From positions 913,396 to 977,395 of the forward strand of contig DASVRW010000002.1 of the NCBI GenBank assembly GCA_036388415.1: a DNA stretch of 64,000 bases. The letters are read 5' to 3'. A model generated the notes under the pieces. The model saw only the letters and a program-made list of their open reading frames with translations, was not told the origin of the DNA and did not search any database. Position numbers and translations under genes: made by a program. Below, piece after piece: positions 58,765-64,000 of this stretch; the first letter of the stretch is position 1; the number at the start of each line of letters is the position of its first letter. The stretch comes from Candidatus Saccharimonadales bacterium. GTDB lineage: Bacteria; Patescibacteriota; Saccharimonadia; Saccharimonadales; UBA4665.

Positions 58765-60471
58765 ATGAAACAAACTATCGAACAAGCCGTCCAGGCCGCC
58801 TGCGCTGAGCTGTTTGACATCACGATTGACGCCGAACTAACCCGTCCCGAAGAAAAATTTGGCGACTATGCGACCAATGTCGCACTACGCATGTCCAAAC
58901 AGCTTGGCCGCAGCCCACGCGAGCTAGCCGAACAGCTGGCAACCAAATTGCGTCAAACGCTCGGTGAAGCAGTCACCGATGTATCAATCGCCGGACCCGG
59001 CTTTCTAAATGTGACATTATCGGACGCAGCGCTCCAGGACAGCGTAGCGGCTCGTTCGGTTAGCCGCACGACTGCCGACCATTCAGTTGTTATCGAAACC
59101 AACAATCCCAACCCTTTTAAGGCTATGCATATTGGTCATGCATTTAATGCCATTGTGGCTGACGCTATCGCCAACCTGATTGATGCTGGCGGCGTTGCGG
59201 TGTGGCGGGTTAGCTATCATGGTGATGTTGGCGCTCATGTCGGCAAAAGTATGTACTCGCTGCTGAGTTACGTCGGCGACGATATCCAGCGGCTGCTAGA
59301 TATTCCAGAAACTGAACGTAATAGTTTTATGTCGAAAATGTATGCCGAAGGGGCTCAGGCTTACAAACAGGATGAGCAGGCTCAGGCCGACATAGACAGG
59401 CTGGCACAACAGTCGTTTGTTCTAGACGATCCGGTCTATAAGCAAGTTTATGAGACATGTAAGCAATGGAGCTTCGACCAGATAGATCATATTGTCGAGC
59501 AGCTTGGCAACAAGCCTATCGTGCGCCGCTATTTAGAAAGCGAAGCCGATGCGCTCGGCGTTCAAACGGTCAGAGAACATGTACCCGATGTCTTCCAAGA
59601 AAGTAATGGAGCGTTAATTTTCCAAGGCAGCAACTATGGGACATTTGACAATGTTTTTGTCAGCCGCAGCGGCCGGGGTCTGTACGGTGCCCGCGATATT
59701 GGCCTCATGCAGCTCAAACACCGCGATTACCCAGCTGCCAGCAAAAGCTACATCGTGACCGCAGAAGAGCAACGAGACTACTTTAAAGGAGTTATTAAGG
59801 CCGCCGAGCTTTGCTTGCCTGAGCTGGATGGCTTTACGGTCAACATCTCGACAGGTACGGTCAAACTTAGTACCGGTAAGATGAGCTCCCGAACTGGCGA
59901 TGTGATTGAGATCGGCTGGCTTTTCGACAAGATTAGCGAGGCTGTACTAGCACGGGGCGGCGAAGCCGCAAGCGATGTTGTGGCAGGAGCACTACGGTAT
60001 CAATTCCTAAAAGTCCGTGTCGGCAGCGACGTTACATTTGATATTGCAGAAGCTGTCAGTCTGCAGGGTAATAGCGGCCCCTATCTGCAGTACGCTCATG
60101 CCCGGGCACGTAGTATACTCGCCAAAGCTGCGTCCGAAGGCGCAGGCGAGGCGGTAAGTACCGGCGATGGCAATCAGCCTGATCATACGGACACTCTACC
60201 GGCCGACGGCTTTGAACCTGGCGAGCGCAGTTTGCTGCGCAAAATCAGCGAGTACCCCGAAGTCGTCGACAAGGCTGTTGCTGATCTGATGCCGCATTAC
60301 ATCTGTACTTATCTCTATGAACTAGCCCAGACCTTCAATTCGTTCTACGAGCACAACCGCGTTATCGGGGATCCTCGCCAAGCGGTCCGATTGCAGCTGG
60401 CAGAGCGCTATGCAGATACACTCCGTGATGGCCTGACTCTGCTCGGCATTACCGCGCCCGAACGAATGTAG
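58765..60471 (+). CDS. argS: Arginyl-tRNA synthetase
   Basis: This 568-residue class I synthetase charges tRNA-Arg. It shows the Arg-specific N-domain (ACAELFDITIDAELTRPEEK, FGDYATNVAL), the HIGH-type motif NPNPFKAMHIGHAFN, a degenerate KMSKS region (STGKMSSRTGDVIEI), and the DALR-like anticodon domain ending LRDGLTLLGITAPERM. The GCG-anticodon tRNA-Arg at 39867-39943 is one of its substrates. Start chosen from the -10 spacing. Confidence 0.96.
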   Translation: MKQTIEQAVQAACAELFDITIDAELTRPEEKFGDYATNVALRMSKQLGRSPRELAEQLATKLRQTLGEAVTDVSIAGPGFLNVTLSDAALQDSVAARSVSRTTADHSVVIETNNPNPFKAMHIGHAFNAIVADAIANLIDAGGVAVWRVSYHGDVGAHVGKSMYSLLSYVGDDIQRLLDIPETERNSFMSKMYAEGAQAYKQDEQAQADIDRLAQQSFVLDDPVYKQVYETCKQWSFDQIDHIVEQLGNKPIVRRYLESEADALGVQTVREHVPDVFQESNGALIFQGSNYGTFDNVFVSRSGRGLYGARDIGLMQLKHRDYPAASKSYIVTAEEQRDYFKGVIKAAELCLPELDGFTVNISTGTVKLSTGKMSSRTGDVIEIGWLFDKISEAVLARGGEAASDVVAGALRYQFLKVRVGSDVTFDIAEAVSLQGNSGPYLQYAHARARSILAKAASEGAGEAVSTGDGNQPDHTDTLPADGFEPGERSLLRKISEYPEVVDKAVADLMPHYICTYLYELAQTFNSFYEHNRVIGDPRQAVRLQLAERYADTLRDGLTLLGITAPERM

Positions 60472-60545
60472 GTGCGGCGCCGAAAGCAAGCCAGGTCGCT
60501 CTTACACTTGCAAAACATAAGCATTTATGCTACATTAATATTACT

Positions 60546-61022
60546 ATGCCAAAACAAAAAGATCAGTCAAATCTCAAACAGCCGAAACCAGCTGCTGTCG
60601 ACCCAAAAACTCTGCGCGTTGAAACTAAATCAAAGGTTGCAAAGAGCAAAGCTCGTCGTAAGTCGTCGGTCGACGTTCTGCTCGAGACTGATGATGTCGT
60701 CAAAGCTCAGTTTAGCGGTTTCGTCAACTTTATCCGCGAACACGCCATCGTCGGTGTGGCGGTTGGTTTCGTCGTCGGTCAGCAGGCGCAGGGGATCATC
60801 AAGCAGCTTACCACCAGCTTTATCGATCCGGCTTTCAAATTGTTCTTTGGTCAAAGTTTAAGCGGTTTATCATTCACACTGCACCTCGGAGCTAACAACG
60901 CTAAATTTATGTGGGGTGCCCTGGTCTATGTCCTCTTAAACCTACTCTTCGTATTAGCGACGATCTATGCGCTTATCAAAATTTTCCAGCTAGACAAACT
61001 CGACAAAAAGAAAGAAGATTAA
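60546..61022 (+). CDS. mscL: Large-conductance mechanosensitive channel MscL-like
   Basis: This 158-residue protein has an unusual 55-residue Lys/Ala-rich cytoplasmic N-terminus, then the MscL core: GFVNFIREHAIVGVAVGFVV (first helix), VGQQAQGIIKQLTTSFIDPA and a second helix VYVLLNLLFVLATIYALIKI. It opens under membrane tension to release solutes. TATGCT/TACATT boxes lie upstream. msrB follows four bases later. Confidence 0.9.
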   Translation: MPKQKDQSNLKQPKPAAVDPKTLRVETKSKVAKSKARRKSSVDVLLETDDVVKAQFSGFVNFIREHAIVGVAVGFVVGQQAQGIIKQLTTSFIDPAFKLFFGQSLSGLSFTLHLGANNAKFMWGALVYVLLNLLFVLATIYALIKIFQLDKLDKKKED

Positions 61023-61025
61023 TGC

Positions 61026-61433
61026 ATGCAAGATGTATCTGATGACGAATGGAAGCAGAAACTAACCCCCGAGCAGTACGCCGTGTTGCGCCAAAAGGGG
61101 ACTGAGACGCCGGGTAGTGGCGCGCTGCTGCACAATGACGAAACCGGTGATTATACCTGTGCTGCCTGCGGCAGCGTCGTGTTCCGAAGTGATACAAAAT
61201 ACGAATCGACCATGCCGGGCTTGATTGGCTGGCCGAGTTTCTCGGACATGGCGAGCGATGGTGCCGTACAGCTCGTCCCGGATGACAGCCTCGGCATGAG
61301 CCGGACAGAAGCGATCTGCGCCAACTGCGGCGGCCACCTCGGGCATCTGTTCGACGACCCGACCTCGCCGAACGGCCAGCATTATTGCATCAATTCTGTT
61401 TCGCTGGATTTCAAAAAGGCTGACGAAAAGTAG
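61026..61433 (+). CDS. msrB: Peptide methionine-(R)-S-oxide reductase MsrB
   Basis: This 135-residue enzyme repairs oxidised Met. It has two zinc CxxC pairs (CAACGSVVF; CANCGGHLGHLFDD) and the catalytic Cys in HYCINSVSLDF. STMPGLIGWPSF is the substrate region. It may be co-transcribed with mscL. A partner thioredoxin is not in the window. Confidence 0.96.
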   Translation: MQDVSDDEWKQKLTPEQYAVLRQKGTETPGSGALLHNDETGDYTCAACGSVVFRSDTKYESTMPGLIGWPSFSDMASDGAVQLVPDDSLGMSRTEAICANCGGHLGHLFDDPTSPNGQHYCINSVSLDFKKADEK

Positions 61434-61571
61434 GTAGCGGGCAGTTCATACCAGGCGGCATGGCCTTAACGGCAGAGCGTCAACAGTATCTTCGTCGTCC
61501 GTCGGACAAACTAAATACTACTCCCAAGAAACAGCGAATTTACCACGCCTGAATTTTGAACTGATTCCGCA

Positions 61572-61961
61572 CTAGCAATCTATGGACGAATCTGGCTCCC
61601 TGTAGTACTTGCTGCCCCAGACAGCCATTTGCTGCAGAATAGGGATAAGATCCTGGCCCTTGTCGGTCAGCGCATATTCGCAGCGCGGTGGAACGTCACT
61701 GTAATTTTGCTTCGTTATGATGTTGTGTGATTCCAAGTCGTCAAGGCGCTGCGACAAGGTACGCGGGCTGATTGCCGTTGCACCGCGGCTGCCGCGCAGT
61801 GATTTTTCGAGTTCTCCAAACCGCTTCGAACCGGTAGCCAAATCGCGCAGAATCAGCGCCGTCCATTTATTGCCAATAATTTCCATGGCGCCGGCAATGC
61901 AGCCGACTCGAGGCTCTATAGGAGGCAATGATGTTGCTACGAAAATTCCGTGAGTAGTCAT
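61572..61961 (-). CDS. HxlR-family winged-helix regulator
   Basis: This 129-residue regulator has the HxlR hallmark near its N-terminus (VGCIAGAMEIIGNKWTALIL: Cys then GxKWT), and the wing/recognition region RFGELEKSLRG, ISPRTLSQRLDDLE and EYALTDKGQDL. The Cys near residue 20 may sense oxidants. It is divergent from an NADPH-dependent FMN reductase gene with two shared operator-like repeats between them. Confidence 0.92.
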   Translation of the reverse strand: MTTHGIFVATSLPPIEPRVGCIAGAMEIIGNKWTALILRDLATGSKRFGELEKSLRGSRGATAISPRTLSQRLDDLESHNIITKQNYSDVPPRCEYALTDKGQDLIPILQQMAVWGSKYYREPDSSIDC

Positions 61962-61976
61962 GTTTCTATTATTTCA

Positions 61977-62030
61977 TACTTTACAATGTATAGCTACTAG
62001 TGCTACGATAAATACTATACAAAGTATAGC
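61977..62030. promoter_or_regulatory. Twin operator-like repeats for the HxlR regulator
   Basis: TACTTTACAATGTATAGC (61977-61994) and TACTATACAAAGTATAGC (62013-62030) are near-identical, each partly palindromic (CTATACAAAGTATAG), 36 bases apart in the divergent promoter region. They are strong candidates for HxlR binding sites. Confidence 0.7.
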
Positions 62031-62080
62031 ACGTTTCGCGCCAGTATACGCGCCGAACTGCTTAAAGAAAGGGAAACAAC

Positions 62081-62662
62081 ATGAAAACAGCAATCATTAT
62101 CGGCAGTACCCGCGAAGGCCGCCTGACTGACCGCCTGGCCAAATGGGTAGCCAGCGAAGCTGCAAAGCACGGTGACACAGAAGTTCTGGATCTGCGTGAT
62201 TATCCAATGCCGTTTTTCGATGAGGCTATCAGCCCTCGTTATAATCCGGCGCGTACGCCGTCTGAAGCCGTCAAAAAGTGGCTCGATAAAGTTGCTGAGT
62301 TTGATAGCTACGTCGTAGTAACGCCCGAGTACAACCGCGGCGTGCCGGCAGTCCTCAAAAATGCTATCGATGAACTTGGATTTGAAATCGATAACAAGCC
62401 AGTGGCTCTGGTGGCCCATGGATCATCAGGCGGAGCTCAGGCAGTCGCCAGCATGCGGTTCGCGTTACCAGGGGTCGGTGCAGTTACCATCCCACAAGCG
62501 ATGTACGTCAATGGCCGTATTGGTGACATGTTCACTGAAGAAGGCGTATTTGGCGAAGCCGATCCAAACAATCCTTACGGACCGCAAGGACAACTGGTGG
62601 CCCAAATGGCCAGCCTGAAGTGGTACAGCGACGCGCTTGCTACAGCCCGTGCTGCCGCCTAG
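62081..62662 (+). CDS. NADPH-dependent FMN reductase family protein
   Basis: This 193-residue flavodoxin-like protein begins IIIGSTREGRLTDRLAKWVA (phosphate loop), followed by YVVVTPEYNRGVPAVLKNAI and ALVAHGSSGGAQAV, typical of NAD(P)H-dependent FMN reductases/azoreductases. It reduces flavins or quinones in the cytoplasm. AAGGGAAAC precedes the ATG. Divergent HxlR and twin operators suggest redox- or quinone-dependent induction. Confidence 0.92.
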   Translation: MKTAIIIGSTREGRLTDRLAKWVASEAAKHGDTEVLDLRDYPMPFFDEAISPRYNPARTPSEAVKKWLDKVAEFDSYVVVTPEYNRGVPAVLKNAIDELGFEIDNKPVALVAHGSSGGAQAVASMRFALPGVGAVTIPQAMYVNGRIGDMFTEEGVFGEADPNNPYGPQGQLVAQMASLKWYSDALATARAAA

Positions 62663-62684
62663 ACAGCCGACAGCTACCACACAT

Positions 62685-62711
62685 AAAACCCCGGTATCAC
62701 ACCGGGGTTTT
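62685..62711 (+). terminator. Terminator after the FMN reductase gene
   Basis: AAAACCCCGGT pairs with ACCGGGGTTTT over ATCAC, followed by a T-run. Confidence 0.92.
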
Positions 62712-62733
62712 TTGTTTCAGGTACGCCACCGAG

Positions 62734-62739
62734 TATAAT
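62734..62739 (+). promoter_or_regulatory. -10 box TATAAT before orn
   Basis: TATAAT ends seven bases before the ATG at 62747. An ATG at 62738 overlaps the box and cannot be the start if this promoter is used. Confidence 0.6.
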
Positions 62740-62746
62740 GGTAGTA

Positions 62747-63298
62747 ATGAGTGATATGAGTAGCATACTGCCCACCAAACTGCTGTGGGTGGATCTGGAG
62801 ATGACCGGCCTTGAAGTCGACAAAGATGTGATCATCGAGATTGCTGCCGAGGTTACGGACTTCAATTTCAAGACACTTGCCAGCTATGAAGCGCTGGTGT
62901 TGCAGCCCGAGGCCAAATTAACGGGCATGAATCCGTGGGCCCAAAACCAGCATGATGCCAGCGGCCTGACTGAGCGTGTGCGCACTCAGGGCAAGCCAGA
63001 GCGTGAGGTCATTCATGAACTCATCGGCTTTATCAAGGGCCAGTTTGGTGACGAGCCTGCTATCTTGGCAGGGAACTCGATTCATAATGACCGGAATTTT
63101 ATCAAACGGTGGTGGCCGGAAGTCGACGCACTGCTGCATTACCGCATGATGGATGTGTCGTCGCTGAAAATATTGATGCAGGCCAAATACGACGTTGGCT
63201 TCGAAAAGAAAGAAACGCACCGTGCCTTTGATGATATCCAGGCTTCAATTGCCGAATTGCAGCACTATCTGGAGTGGTTCGCTGATCAAAAAGACTAG
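62747..63298 (+). CDS. orn: Oligoribonuclease
   Basis: This 183-residue DEDDh exonuclease degrades 2-5 nt RNA and pGpG. It shows LLWVDLEMTGLEVDKDVIIE (Exo I), LAGNSIHNDRNFIKRWWPEV (Exo II) and KETHRAFDDIQASIAEL (Exo III with His/Asp). It is short and complete. The ATG at 62747 was chosen from the -10 spacing. Confidence 0.96.
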   Translation: MSDMSSILPTKLLWVDLEMTGLEVDKDVIIEIAAEVTDFNFKTLASYEALVLQPEAKLTGMNPWAQNQHDASGLTERVRTQGKPEREVIHELIGFIKGQFGDEPAILAGNSIHNDRNFIKRWWPEVDALLHYRMMDVSSLKILMQAKYDVGFEKKETHRAFDDIQASIAELQHYLEWFADQKD

Positions 63299-63380
63299 AT
63301 CTTATCCTGAGTCTTTATCCGTTCTAGTCACAAAATTAGCTATCAGCAAATTGGCCTATTATGGAGTAAGTACGGGGTAT

Positions 63381-63394
63381 GTGAAAATTTTCAC
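63381..63394. promoter_or_regulatory. 14-bp palindrome in the orn downstream gap
   Basis: GTGAAAATTTTCAC is a perfect palindrome in a 275-base gap without a gene (63299-63573). It could be an operator for the gene at the right edge; nothing else was recognised in the gap. Confidence 0.3.
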
Positions 63395-63573
63395 GTAGAC
63401 TTTTAATTATATACCTTTGGTCTATTGTTCGCAGTGATTATTGCCGTATTGCCTAGTATGTGTTTTAAGAGCATTGTATGGATATGAACTTCTGTTTGCT
63501 TACAAATCTTTAGATATAAGATTTAAGTACGCACTTCATGGATCATGAACTCTAATTGGAATGGAAGGCAACT

Positions 63574-64000
63574 ATGGCAATAGAAGGCATACCAGAGCAA
63601 CCAAAACAATACGGGGAAGTGCTACACCTGCCAATGAATTACTGGGAGTTAGTTAAACAAGCTGCTTGGGAGCGAGTTGACGAGCGTTTAGCGTCAGCTC
63701 TCGATCCGATTGAGGACGACATTAACTTCGTACTTGTAGAGACACAGGCAAAAATTGTGGTCACTGGCCATGAGAAGAGTGGTAAATATTTTCGGGAATT
63801 GCTCCAAGAATATACCGAACGAACGCCGGAAATCGTCGACAATATGCGGCGGCTTGGACAAAATGATACGGCTGTCTTGCGAATTGAATCAGGTACTGTC
63901 GCACCGCTTATTGCAGAAAGAATCGTAACAGAACTCAGAATTGGTTATCAAGCGATTGTCGCAATGGAAAACTGTGACGCCGAGTTGGCAGAACTATTAC
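63574..64000 (+). CDS. Hypothetical protein, 3' end outside the window
   Basis: ATG preceded by GGAAGGC opens a frame that runs to the window edge (142 codons): MAIEGIPEQPKQYGEVLHLP, then YWELVKQAAWERVDERLASA, and VVTGHEKSGKYFRELLQEYT. It looks soluble and mostly helical, with no signal peptide. The start is well supported; family unknown. Confidence 0.65.
   Translation, partial: MAIEGIPEQPKQYGEVLHLPMNYWELVKQAAWERVDERLASALDPIEDDINFVLVETQAKIVVTGHEKSGKYFRELLQEYTERTPEIVDNMRRLGQNDTAVLRIESGTVAPLIAERIVTELRIGYQAIVAMENCDAELAELL

Noticed and set aside
60472-60861. Plus-strand frame overlapping mscL
   Set aside because: Shadow of the Lys-rich mscL N-terminus; the mscL frame has recognisable family sequence.
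1-64000. Recoding of TGA (as Gly in some CPR lineages)
   Set aside because: Genes end properly with TAA, TAG and TGA, conserved proteins have normal lengths, and no conserved protein needs TGA readthrough.
1-64000. CRISPR arrays, IS elements, rRNA genes
   Set aside because: No regularly spaced repeats, no transposase-like protein and no rRNA-like sequence were found; repeats seen are isolated pairs.

Overview
The window looks like a chromosomal segment of a Candidatus Saccharibacteria (TM7, Patescibacteria/CPR) genome. This is inferred from gene content, not from a marker-gene search. The pointers are a conjugation-like type IV secretion (T4SS) locus with a tandem array of tiny two-helix pilins, many small membrane and secreted proteins of no known family, few biosynthetic genes, and promoters whose -10 box lies only 6-10 bases before the start codon (leaderless mRNAs). 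The standard genetic code fits: TGA acts as stop and no frame needs recoding. The recF end at the left edge suggests the replication-origin region lies just to the left.

Layout. 1-378: C-terminus of RecF. 381-14156 (minus strand): a T4SS operon with a membrane-anchored lumen protein, a transglycosylase/M23 hydrolase, a 937-residue membrane protein ending in an M15-like peptidase domain, a VirB4/TraC ATPase, a separate TraC-like N-domain protein, a PrgI-like protein, an unknown protein and a large VirB6-like channel protein. 14299-16872 (plus strand): six divergently transcribed pilin-like genes. Together these could build an envelope-spanning pilus or DNA/protein transfer machine. 17008-30362: Hsp20, ComF, two tRNA-Ser genes, a spermidine-synthase-like membrane protein, SGNH hydrolases, a lipid-kinase-like protein, a YcnI/YtkA/ferric-reductase-like redox cluster, a DUF2382 stress protein and several microproteins.

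30390-40470 is the most accessory-looking part: a Schlafen-AlbA ATP-binding protein with C-rich direct repeats behind it, PAS and CYTH proteins, a broken radical SAM gene preceded by a 27-codon reading frame, a secreted beta-helix protein, an M16-like protein, a long frame without a normal start codon, and two tRNA genes beside tRNA-derived relics and a 92-bp inverted-repeat element.

40510-64000 is mostly core: HIT, an XRE-HAD fusion, ValRS, TsaD, a LysM protein, a short Mur ligase, a DDAH-like enzyme, a kinase-like protein, GroES/GroEL under a CIRCE operator, TatA/TatC, a sugar-phosphate isomerase, ArgRS, MscL, MsrB, an HxlR regulator divergent from an FMN reductase with twin operators, oligoribonuclease, and an unknown gene running off the right edge.
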